From assembly GCA_937937835.1 (NCBI GenBank), contig CALDBJ010000040.1, positions 1 to 57,246 of the forward strand: a DNA stretch of 57,246 nt, given 5' to 3'. Source of the stretch: an uncultured Collinsella sp. GTDB lineage: Bacteria; Actinomycetota; Coriobacteriia; Coriobacteriales; Coriobacteriaceae. The first letter of the stretch is position 1. Each line of letters opens with the position of its first letter. The notes under the pieces were generated by a model. That model worked only from the letters and a program-made list of their open reading frames with translations, was not told where the DNA came from and did no database searches. Shown in pieces: positions 9,280 through 19,253 of the stretch. Made by a program: the position numbers and the translations under genes.

Positions 9280-10245
9280 ATGGCTGACAAGAACCCTTTG
9301 ACTCCGGAAGAAGTGACGGAGTTATTCTCCGAAATCGATGCATCCGGCGTCTTGGATCCTACGCTTGCCAAAAAGCGTACCGAGCGCATGCGTGAGAAGG
9401 AGGCTGCGGCCAAGCGCGGTGACAAAGCGGCGCTAGCGCAGCTGCGCAGCGAGGACCGCGTGAGCCAGGCAAAACATATCGACCCGCTGTCCGAGGACGA
9501 TCCTTCGGGCTCGCAGGTGAGCCATACCATTACAAAGACCGCGATGGCCGTGGTCATCGGTATTTTGGTGCTGATCGTGGGCATGCAGATTGGCTACGGC
9601 GTGATGCGCCGTCTGAATACCGCCAACCTGTCCGAGAGCGTTTCGGTTGATACCGTTTCGACCGCGCTCAAGGGTGGACTTGAATGGGGCAACGGCTTTA
9701 CGCAGTTCCCGCTCGACTTTACCGTCGATGAAGCCGATGAGCGTACGGGCACGGTCGAGGTGACGGTGTTGGACACATCGTCTGCCAACGAGCTCGAGCT
9801 GCTGTCCAACGGGCAGATCCAGGCCGCGGCGCTTGCGACCAACGCGCTGCTCAACGATAAGATCGACCGCGTGGTGTATAACGTTCACGCCTATATCGAC
9901 GAGGATAGCAACATTCAGCACGATTCCTTCTTTGGCATGTTCCCCGCGCGGGGCCACCAGAGCGCCATTTTGACGTTCGTGTGGACCAAGAGCTCATCCA
10001 ACGCCACGAGTATCGACTGGAAGATGCGCATCGTGAGTATGGATGACACCATTGCCGAGCGCATTCAGAAGCAGGTGAACTCGGTGTCGTCGTTGATTGA
10101 GGACCCGGTGGTGAGCCAGACTAAGATTGACGAGGAAAAAGCCGAGCGCGATCTGGAGCATCGTCTGCATGGCCGCGAGATTTTCCGCGGTGGGAAGCCC
10201 GATCGCACACCGTCCGAACTGCTGGAGCAGGACAAGAAAAAATAA
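9280..10245 (+). CDS. Single-pass membrane protein of unknown function
   Basis: Function not recognised. The 321-residue protein has a charged cytoplasmic N-terminus (1-85, including a coiled-coil-like Lys/Glu stretch), one membrane helix at about 87-108 (AMAVVIGILVLIVGMQIGYG), and an outside domain of about 200 residues ending in a strongly charged tail (LLEQDKKK). It starts 19 nt after the ABC exporter with AGGAAG upstream, so the two are probably co-transcribed. A terminator follows at once. Confidence 0.8.
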   Translation: MADKNPLTPEEVTELFSEIDASGVLDPTLAKKRTERMREKEAAAKRGDKAALAQLRSEDRVSQAKHIDPLSEDDPSGSQVSHTITKTAMAVVIGILVLIVGMQIGYGVMRRLNTANLSESVSVDTVSTALKGGLEWGNGFTQFPLDFTVDEADERTGTVEVTVLDTSSANELELLSNGQIQAAALATNALLNDKIDRVVYNVHAYIDEDSNIQHDSFFGMFPARGHQSAILTFVWTKSSSNATSIDWKMRIVSMDDTIAERIQKQVNSVSSLIEDPVVSQTKIDEEKAERDLEHRLHGREIFRGGKPDRTPSELLEQDKKK

Positions 10246-10252
10246 GACGCCG

Positions 10253-10292
10253 TCATCCCGCGTGAGACACAAGCCCGCGCGGGATGATTTTT
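10253..10292 (+). terminator. Rho-independent terminator
   Basis: A perfect 10-bp stem (10253-10262 with 10278-10287) is followed by TTTTT. It closes the ABC exporter operon and separates it from the carA leader. Confidence 0.88.
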
Positions 10293-10313
10293 CTGGGACG
10301 GGGATTAAAAAAC

Positions 10314-10335
10314 ATTATGCATAGAAAGTCATAAT
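10314..10335. promoter_or_regulatory. Candidate ARG box upstream of carA
   Basis: ATTATG and CATAAT form a perfect inverted pair 10 bp apart. The inner 18 bp (TATGCATAGAAAGTCATA, 10316-10333) differs from the arginine-repressor consensus TNTGAATWWWWATTCANA at three positions. Carbamoyl phosphate feeds arginine synthesis, so ArgR control is plausible, but no experiment or argR gene is available here. Confidence 0.4.
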
Positions 10336-10388
10336 TATCATTTCGTAAACATTTCGATGAAATTAACGCCATGAGGCATGCTTGCGGT

Positions 10389-10394
10389 TACAAT
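10389..10394 (+). promoter_or_regulatory. Candidate -10 of carA
   Basis: TACAAT sits about 65 bp before the carA start, inside a small inverted repeat (GCGGT-TACAAT-ACCGC). Transcription would start near 10401 and include the whole PyrR-type hairpin. No strong -35 is seen. Confidence 0.4.
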
Positions 10395-10415
10395 ACCGCG
10401 AGGCCTAACTACACA

Positions 10416-10446
10416 CCTTTAAGCCGGTCCTGTGAGACCGGGAAGG
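10416..10446 (+). promoter_or_regulatory. PyrR-type RNA hairpin overlapping the carA ribosome binding site
   Basis: CCGGTC (10424-10429) pairs with GACCGG (10436-10441), and the outer CCTT pairs with AAGG (10443-10446). The loop and purine-rich bulge follow the PyrR binding loop known from pyr leaders (CTTTAA, then GTCC.GTGAG, then GGGAAGG). Because the outer AAGG is also the Shine-Dalgarno of carA (ATG 10453), PyrR binding would directly block translation, as described for mycobacterial pyr genes. Confidence 0.75.
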
Positions 10447-10452
10447 AGAATT

Positions 10453-11898
10453 ATGGCGAACAACCATACCGCGGGCGCTGCCGCCCGCACCTTCGCGCCC
10501 AGCGAGCTTTGCCAGCGTATGCTGGCCAAAACCAGCAAGGGCACCTGCGGTCCCTGCATCCTGTATCTTGAGGATGGGACCATTTTTTATGGACGTGCAT
10601 GCGGCGCCGAGGGCACCGCGACCGGCGAAGTTTGCTTCAACACCTCGCTCGAGGGCTACTTTGAGGTCATGACCGACCCGAGTTATGCCGGCCAAATCGT
10701 AACCATGACCTATCCGCAGATCGGCAACTACGGTATCGACGAGACCGACGTCCAGTCGGCCTTCCCCGGCGATGCCGTTCGTCCCGCGAGCGCTCCCGCC
10801 ATGCGCGGCATGATCGTTCGCGACATGTGCGCCACGCCTTCTAACTGGCGCTCGGCCGTCAGCGTGCCGGAGTATCTGCGCGCCCACGGCATCGTCGCTA
10901 TCGAGGGCGTCGACACCCGCGCTCTGGTACGCCACCTGCGCGACAATGGTTCCAAGATGGGCATTATCTCGACCGAGATCTTCGACGTCGACGAGCTTGC
11001 CGAGCGTCTGGCCGCAGCGCCCACGCTGGTAGGCGAGAACCTGGTCAAGACCGTAAGTTGCCCCGCGCCTCATGAGTTTGTGGCTGCCGACCTGCCTGCC
11101 ACGCATGACTTTGCGCTTTCGGCTGCCGCTCCTGCCCGTCACAAAGTGGTCGCCTACGACTGCGGTGTGAAGCGCGGCATTCTGGAGGGTCTGGTCCGCG
11201 CCGGCTGCGACCTTACCGTCGTGCCGTGGGATACGCCCGCGAGTGAGGTGCTCGACATGAATCCCGACGGCGTCTTTTTGTCCAATGGCCCCGGCGACCC
11301 CGACGCCGTGGTGGAGACCTACGAGCAGGTGCAGCAGCTGATCGGCAAGGTGCCGGTCTTTGGTATTTGTCTTGGTCACCAGATGATCAGCCTGGCCTGC
11401 GGCGCCCAGATGGAAAAGCTTAAGTTCGGTCACCGCGGTGGCAACCAGCCGGTTATGAACCTGGTAAGCCGCCGTGTGGAGATCACCGCGCAAAACCATG
11501 GCTTTGGCCTGCTGTTCCCCAGCCTGGGCAAGCTTGTCCCCGAGCTTTCCGGCGGCGAGACCGAGCATGCGGCCGATGGAGATCTGCGCGTCTGGGTGCG
11601 CCGCGGAATCGCGCCGGTCGTGATGAACGAGCGCTTTGGTCGCATTCGCCTGACGCATGTGAACCTCAACGACGGCACCGCCGAGGGCATCCAGCTGCTC
11701 GACGCCCCGTGCTTCTCGGTCCAGTACCACCCCGAGGCCTCGCCTGGCCCCACCGATGCCCACTATCTCTTTACCGCCTTTACGCGACTCATGGACGGCG
11801 AGGAGAACTACCTGGACATCGACACCGCGAAGGACCGCCTGCAGGGCTGGAACTTTGCCGACAATGGCTCCGCTGCGACCGAGATCGAGGAGAACTAA
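10453..11898 (+). CDS. carA: Carbamoyl phosphate synthetase, glutamine (small) subunit
   Basis: Glutamine amidotransferase that supplies ammonia to CarB. The 481-residue protein has an N-terminal CarA domain (YLEDGTIFYGRACGAEG) and a class I amidotransferase domain with nucleophile C306 in FGICLGHQ and H426/E428 in QYHPEASPG. It is over 100 residues longer than typical CarA because of an N-terminal extension of about 35 residues and an insert at about 353-396, between the NHGF and HVNLNDGT motifs. Translation is probably controlled by the hairpin over its ribosome binding site. It ends 1 nt before carB. Confidence 0.95.
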   Translation: MANNHTAGAAARTFAPSELCQRMLAKTSKGTCGPCILYLEDGTIFYGRACGAEGTATGEVCFNTSLEGYFEVMTDPSYAGQIVTMTYPQIGNYGIDETDVQSAFPGDAVRPASAPAMRGMIVRDMCATPSNWRSAVSVPEYLRAHGIVAIEGVDTRALVRHLRDNGSKMGIISTEIFDVDELAERLAAAPTLVGENLVKTVSCPAPHEFVAADLPATHDFALSAAAPARHKVVAYDCGVKRGILEGLVRAGCDLTVVPWDTPASEVLDMNPDGVFLSNGPGDPDAVVETYEQVQQLIGKVPVFGICLGHQMISLACGAQMEKLKFGHRGGNQPVMNLVSRRVEITAQNHGFGLLFPSLGKLVPELSGGETEHAADGDLRVWVRRGIAPVVMNERFGRIRLTHVNLNDGTAEGIQLLDAPCFSVQYHPEASPGPTDAHYLFTAFTRLMDGEENYLDIDTAKDRLQGWNFADNGSAATEIEEN

Positions 11899-11899
11899 C

Positions 11900-15214
<3,315 letters not shown>

Positions 15215-15226
15215 TGTGACCTGTCC

Positions 15227-15317
15227 GGCCGGGGCGGGAGGGGCCGAGATTTCCCCCTTTCGCTCCGGCTGCAAGCAGAGTCGCTCAGGAGGAAACTCGG
15301 CCCCTCCCGCCCCGGCC
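15227..15317. repeat. Giant hairpin 1 downstream of carB
   Basis: Arms of 28 and 27 nt (15227-15254 and 15291-15317) are complementary except for one extra base. The 36-nt loop contains TTCGCTCC, a small CTGC-AA-GCAG stem and GTCGCTCAG. The arms are almost pure G/C. The loop is shared with the element at 15468-15572, while the arms are not. Confidence 0.85.
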
Positions 15318-15390
15318 TGCGGTGACTTGGCTGCACCGTGTGCTGCCGAAGGGGCTTTGCGCGATGACTAGGGCTGAATAAAAAGTGAGT

Positions 15391-15426
15391 GTGGGATCCG
15401 CCGTTCGTTCGAACGGCGGATCCCAC
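15391..15426. repeat. Perfect 36-bp palindrome
   Basis: GTGGGATCCGCCGTTCG (15391-15407) is mirrored exactly by 15410-15426 with only TT between. As RNA this is a very stable stem; the following TTAATATTT is a weak U-tract, so it may act as a terminator for carAB. Confidence 0.75.
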
Positions 15427-15467
15427 GTTAATATTTCAGCCAACGTACGTCATGGCAATCCCCGGTA

Positions 15468-15572
15468 GGTCCCCGGGTGCCCCGCGGCGGGCTGGGTTTA
15501 TTGTCTGAGCGACTTTGCGAAGCAAGGGGAGCGAAGATAAAAACCCAGCCCGCCGCGGGGCACCCGGGGACC
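15468..15572. repeat. Giant hairpin 2 upstream of purE, perfect 32-bp arms
   Basis: The arms 15468-15499 and 15541-15572 are perfectly complementary over 32 bp. The 41-nt loop, read on the minus strand, contains TTCGCTCC, a small TTGC-TTC-GCAA stem and GTCGCTCAG, as in the hairpin at 15227-15317. Confidence 0.9.
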
Positions 15573-15589
15573 GCAGGGACGGGAGCAGC

Positions 15590-15607
15590 TATACTACTCT
15601 CAGTAGT
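15590..15607 (+). promoter_or_regulatory. Candidate -10 and small inverted repeat before purE
   Basis: TATACT (15590-15595) resembles a -10 element and overlaps ACTACT-CTC-AGTAGT (15593-15607), which could be an operator. It lies about 65 bp before purE. No clear -35 is visible. Confidence 0.35.
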
Positions 15608-15658
15608 TAAGGGTCGCGGATTGGCCGCGTCACCGCTCTCAACAGGAGGTCTTTGTTT

Positions 15659-16123
15659 ATGGCAGATCAAAAGCCGGTTGTCGGGATCATCATGGGTTCC
15701 AAGTCCGATCTGGGCGTTATGGAAGGCTGCACCGCCGAGCTCGAGGCGCTTGGTGTGCCCTATGAGCTCGTCATTGCGAGCGCACACCGCACGCCGGCGA
15801 AGGTCCACGAGTGGGCCTCGACTGCTGCCGATCGCGGTATCAAAGTAATTATCGCCGCCGCCGGCAAGGCCGCTCACCTGGGTGGTGTCGTGGCTGCCTT
15901 TACGCCGCTGCCGGTTATCGGTGTGCCTATGAAGACGAGTGACCTGGGCGGTATGGATTCGCTGCTGTCGATGGTGCAGATGCCTTCGGGCGTGCCCGTG
16001 GCCTGCGTTGCCATTAACGGCGCCAAGAACGCCGCCATCTACGCCACGCAGATTCTAGGCGCTTGCGACCCCGAGTACCGCAAGGTTATCGAGAAGATGA
16101 AGCAGGAGATGGCCGACGCCTAG
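15659..16123 (+). CDS. purE: N5-CAIR mutase (PurE class I)
   Basis: Converts N5-carboxyaminoimidazole ribonucleotide to CAIR in purine synthesis. The 154-residue protein has the signature GIIMGSKSDL, the active-site segment SAHRTP (residues 41-46, H43) and GKAAHLGGVVAA. CAGGAGGT precedes ATG 15659. purK is not beside it. The sortase gene follows 35 nt later on the same strand without a terminator between them. Confidence 0.95.
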   Translation: MADQKPVVGIIMGSKSDLGVMEGCTAELEALGVPYELVIASAHRTPAKVHEWASTAADRGIKVIIAAAGKAAHLGGVVAAFTPLPVIGVPMKTSDLGGMDSLLSMVQMPSGVPVACVAINGAKNAAIYATQILGACDPEYRKVIEKMKQEMADA

Positions 16124-16158
16124 GCGTTCCGCCGTTTCACCGCAGTATAAGGAGAGCC

Positions 16159-17157
16159 ATGTCCGACTATCAGGGAAAACGATTCAAGGCTTCTCAGATT
16201 CCCGATCCATCGAAGCCGGGTGCTGCCCATGCGGCGCAGCAGGGTCGGGCATCCTCTCCTCAGCAGCCGCGCGCGCCGCGCCCCGTGACACCGGCGACGC
16301 ATCGTCGACAGGACGCGCCAGCCGCATATCGACCTTCATCTTATAGCAACGCTAAGAAGCCGCCCCGGTCTTCATCGCATGCCGCGCCGTCGGATTACAC
16401 CGAGCCGCCGCGCAAAAAGCGCCGCTCCATTATTCCCATTCTGCTCATCATCATCGGCATCGGCCTGATTGTTGCCGCCGCTGCCATCTTTATCAACGCG
16501 CAGATTGGCTATAAGCAGGCGAGCGATTCGTATCAGAAAATCGAGAAGCAATATGTAAGCGATAAGGACGCCAGCGGCGTGCCGATTATCGACTTCGATG
16601 CGCTTGCCCAGACAAATCCCGAGGTTGTGGGTTGGATTTATGTGCCGGGAACCAACATCAACTATCCCGTGGTGCAGACCAACAACAACTCCAAATACCT
16701 CAACATGCTGTTCGACGGTACGGCCAATGCATCTGGGGCCATTTTCCTGGATAGCGATGACACCGCGCCGGGAATGGTTGACCAGCAGACCACGATCTAC
16801 GGCCACCATATGAACGATGGGTCGATGTTCAACGTGATTTCGGATACGACTGACCAGGCAACGTTCGATAGCATTGAATATGTGTACTACATCACGCGCG
16901 ATGCGACGTATAAGCTGCGTCCGCTGGCGACCAAGGTGGTCGAGGACACGTATGCCAAGGCGCGCACACCCAATTTTGAGGGCGACGACGGGCTCAAGAA
17001 CTACCTGTCCGAGATGCTCGACGGTGCCTCTGCCGTGGCGAGCGATGCCACCGATCGTGCCGCTTCGGCAACCAAGGTCGTAACGCTTGTGACCTGTCGT
17101 TCGTTATCGCTGAGCAACACGCGTGCCGTCATGGTGCTCACGCCGGTCGAGGAATAA
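16159..17157 (+). CDS. Class B sortase
   Basis: Cysteine transpeptidase that anchors proteins, pilins or haem-related proteins to the cell wall. The 332-residue protein has a long Pro/Ser/Arg-rich cytoplasmic N-terminus (1-89), one membrane helix at about 91-113, then an outside sortase domain (GWIYVPGTNINYPVVQ). The catalytic residues are H216/H217 in YGHH, C313 in LVTCRS and R322. The YGHHM and TCR contexts fit class B. No substrate with a sorting signal is seen nearby, so it may act on proteins encoded elsewhere. Confidence 0.9.
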   Translation: MSDYQGKRFKASQIPDPSKPGAAHAAQQGRASSPQQPRAPRPVTPATHRRQDAPAAYRPSSYSNAKKPPRSSSHAAPSDYTEPPRKKRRSIIPILLIIIGIGLIVAAAAIFINAQIGYKQASDSYQKIEKQYVSDKDASGVPIIDFDALAQTNPEVVGWIYVPGTNINYPVVQTNNNSKYLNMLFDGTANASGAIFLDSDDTAPGMVDQQTTIYGHHMNDGSMFNVISDTTDQATFDSIEYVYYITRDATYKLRPLATKVVEDTYAKARTPNFEGDDGLKNYLSEMLDGASAVASDATDRAASATKVVTLVTCRSLSLSNTRAVMVLTPVEE

Positions 17158-17208
17158 GTTGTTCGAGAGTAGCTAAAAAGCCCCGTTCCAAATTGGCTAC
17201 TCGACGAC
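17158..17208. repeat. Inverted repeat between the sortase and MoaE-like genes
   Basis: 17158-17173 is largely complementary to 17196-17208 (core GAGTAGC and GCTACTC plus flanking GTTGT.CG and CGACGAC), starting right after the sortase stop codon. The loop is A/T-rich at its ends. It may be a weak terminator or a dispersed repeat. Confidence 0.5.
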
Positions 17209-17223
17209 GGTAAGGGAGAAATG

Positions 17224-17640
17224 ATGCTCGAGAATGGCAAAACGATGCCTTCGGTTGATGCTTGGCTGCGCGAGGCCAAGGCCGATTCGTCGGCACCTGC
17301 GTGCGGTATGTATCTGACACATAACGGTGTGGTGCGCGCGACGCCCAAGGCCGAGGCGCGCGGTGTCGAGACCGATGGCGTGGCGCCGGGCCACAAGGTG
17401 GGCGGCATGGTGTTCGGATACGACGCCAGCAAGGTGCAGGCTGCTATCGAGGCCACGAGCGCGATGCCAGGTATCGGCTATGTGCGCGTGTGGTTGGCAA
17501 GCGGCGAGCTTGCCGTAGGTGACGACATCATGCTCGTGCTCATCGGCGGGGACATTCGCCCGCACGTGGTCGATGCGCTGCAGGCGCTCGTCGGCACCAT
17601 CAAGAATGAATGCGTGAGTGAGGTCGAGCGCGAGGCGTAG
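17224..17640 (+). CDS. MoaE-like protein (molybdopterin synthase large subunit family)
   Basis: Resembles MoaE, which with MoaD puts sulfur into precursor Z during molybdenum cofactor synthesis. The resemblance is in order and character of segments: MPSVDAWLREAKADSSAPAC at the start, NGVVRATP, then IGYVRVWLASGELAVGDDIM and the C-terminal VVDALQALVGTIKNE. The lysine-containing WK segment near the end of true MoaE is absent (only TIKNE is seen), so catalysis is uncertain. GGGAG before ATG 17224 favours that start; ATG 17221 is adjacent. No other moa gene is in the window. Confidence 0.6.
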   Translation: MLENGKTMPSVDAWLREAKADSSAPACGMYLTHNGVVRATPKAEARGVETDGVAPGHKVGGMVFGYDASKVQAAIEATSAMPGIGYVRVWLASGELAVGDDIMLVLIGGDIRPHVVDALQALVGTIKNECVSEVEREA

Positions 17641-17668
17641 AGGCTTGCGTCGATAGAAGGCGGCTTAT

Positions 17669-17708
17669 AAAAATGCCCGCCGGTACGTGTGATACCGACG
17701 GGCATTTT
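17669..17708. terminator. Bidirectional terminator between convergent genes
   Basis: A 13-bp stem with one mismatch (17673-17685 with 17693-17705) has As on its left and TTTT on its right, so it can stop transcripts from both the MoaE-like gene and the minus-strand membrane protein gene. Confidence 0.85.
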
Positions 17709-17729
17709 GCGTTTTGGGCGCGGTTGGCG

Positions 17730-18959
17730 CTACACGCGCGTCGCATCCTTGGGGCTCATGGTCATGCTCTGGAAGCGATTCTCCATAAAGTCATTATCGA
17801 AGTACTTGCCGTAGAACTGCGCAACGGGAATATCCGGTTCCGTGCCGTTGACGCGCTGATACCAATAATCGAGCGACTGCAGCGTCATAACGCCATCGAC
17901 CAGCATAATGATGGTGAAGATGACGGTAGCCGAGTAGCGGCTCTTCCACGGAATCATGTTGATGAGCTTGAGCAGCCTCGGCAGCAGCAGCTTGATCCAG
18001 ATGAGGCCGCCCAGGCCCCACAGGCAGGCAAAGCCCGTGCAGGTACGTCCGCCCGTAAGGACGGCGAGCGGATCGGGCATGCCAAAGAGCTTCATATGCG
18101 AGTAGCTCCACGAGACCACGCCAAACGAGGTCTGCATAAACCAGCCCACGAACACCTCAAAGCTCGCGCCGAGCACAGCGCTTACCAGGAAAATGATGAT
18201 GGGGTTCTTTTTGTAGAAGCGGTTGAGCACCATGGTCATGAGCACGGCGCCAAATCCGTAGATGGGGCTGAAGGGGCCAAACAGCATGCCGGCGCGGTTC
18301 TGGTAGACGCCCGGGTCGTCGACCGTCATGTGCCAGATGTCCTCGGCGATCAGGCCGAGTATGCAGCAGACAAAGAATACCCAGAACAGGTTGAAGTAGT
18401 TGAGCTTGATGTAGCCTTCGCCGGTTTCATCGCGCCCGAGCATGCCCTCGGCGGCGGCGTCGCGATCGAGCATCTCCTGCAGGCGGCGCTGCAGCTCGCG
18501 CTCCTGGCGCAGCGTGGGGTCGACGGTGGTCGAAAGCGCGACGAGGATGCCGAGCTGGATGGCAGGGCGCAGCAAGAAAGGCCCGATACCCTGGAGCATC
18601 ACGTCAACCAAAAGCTCGACGACGGTCAATGCGATAAGGATATAGGACAGACGGGCGGCATTGCGGCGCTGGTTCTTGATGAGGTCAAGGCCAAAGATGA
18701 TCAAGATGACGGCACTGGCAGCCGAGAGCATGATGCCGGCGACAATCAGTCCGACCGCGACGAGCGTGTTGTCGCCGAGCTTGGCGGCGGCGTTGCCGTT
18801 GATGAGCGCGGTGATGACCTGCCACATAAAGGCGCCGACCGACGGGAGCGTGCCCACGCCGGACAGGATGCACAGGACGGCGTATATCTTAATGATGAGG
18901 GGGATCTTCTTGACCTCCGTGGCGCTGGGGACGCTGGGGTCGAGTTCGTTTCGATCCAT
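17730..18959 (-). CDS. CmpB-like multi-pass membrane protein
   Basis: Matches by pattern the family called putative ABC-transporter type IV (CmpB); the function is not established. The 409-residue protein has about four helices in its N-terminal half (IIKIYAVLCILSGVG onward), a charged cytoplasmic segment at about 165-190 (RQERELQRRLQEMLDRDAAA), and the C-terminal CmpB core with LFGPFSPIYGFGAVLMT, FEVFVGWFMQ and GRTCTGFACLWGLGGL. The start is 18959, with GAAAGG upstream; the open frame further out is unlike protein. It is transcribed divergently from purF. Confidence 0.75.
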   Translation of the reverse strand: MDRNELDPSVPSATEVKKIPLIIKIYAVLCILSGVGTLPSVGAFMWQVITALINGNAAAKLGDNTLVAVGLIVAGIMLSAASAVILIIFGLDLIKNQRRNAARLSYILIALTVVELLVDVMLQGIGPFLLRPAIQLGILVALSTTVDPTLRQERELQRRLQEMLDRDAAAEGMLGRDETGEGYIKLNYFNLFWVFFVCCILGLIAEDIWHMTVDDPGVYQNRAGMLFGPFSPIYGFGAVLMTMVLNRFYKKNPIIIFLVSAVLGASFEVFVGWFMQTSFGVVSWSYSHMKLFGMPDPLAVLTGGRTCTGFACLWGLGGLIWIKLLLPRLLKLINMIPWKSRYSATVIFTIIMLVDGVMTLQSLDYWYQRVNGTEPDIPVAQFYGKYFDNDFMENRFQSMTMSPKDATRV

Positions 18960-19253
18960 ACATAACCTTTCTCGTTTTGCTGTAGGTACAAGGATACGCC
19001 GCCGACCTGCCAAAAGACAGGACGAACGTCCCAATTGCAACAATGCAAGCCCCAACGGCGGGCGAGACGCGTCGCAACGGAAGTATGCGGGATCGTCGGC
19101 CCCGAGGCGGTTGCCCAATAAAATGTTTGGCTGCAAAACGGATTATAAGCTCGGTGGGCTTTTAAAAAGCGCTGTTCATGCGCGGGGGTGCTTGTCTTGC
19201 CGTGCGTATAATAGGGCAGGTAACGCCAAATAACGAGGCTCTGAGGGGATGCC
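18960..19253. other. Divergent promoter region between the CmpB-like gene and purF
   Basis: These 294 bp contain no gene. They must hold the promoter of each divergent gene. The only strong element found is TATAAT at 19207-19212 facing purF. Confidence 0.6.
19207..19212 (+). promoter_or_regulatory. Consensus -10 (TATAAT) of the purF operon
   Basis: Perfect TATAAT located 41 bp before the purF start. The region 17 bp upstream is GC-rich and has no recognisable -35, so an activator or a non-standard -35 may be involved. Confidence 0.5.

Larger units (their letters stand above)
15215..15658. other. Hairpin-rich intergenic region between carB and purE
   Basis: No gene is seen in this 444-bp stretch. 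It holds three separate large inverted repeats (15227-15317, 15391-15426, 15468-15572) and a probable purE promoter at its right end. Confidence 0.8.

Noticed and set aside
17673..18965. Long plus-strand frame opposite the CmpB-like gene
   Set aside because: Its His/Asp/Glu-rich translation is typical of an antisense frame; the minus-strand gene has clear membrane helices.
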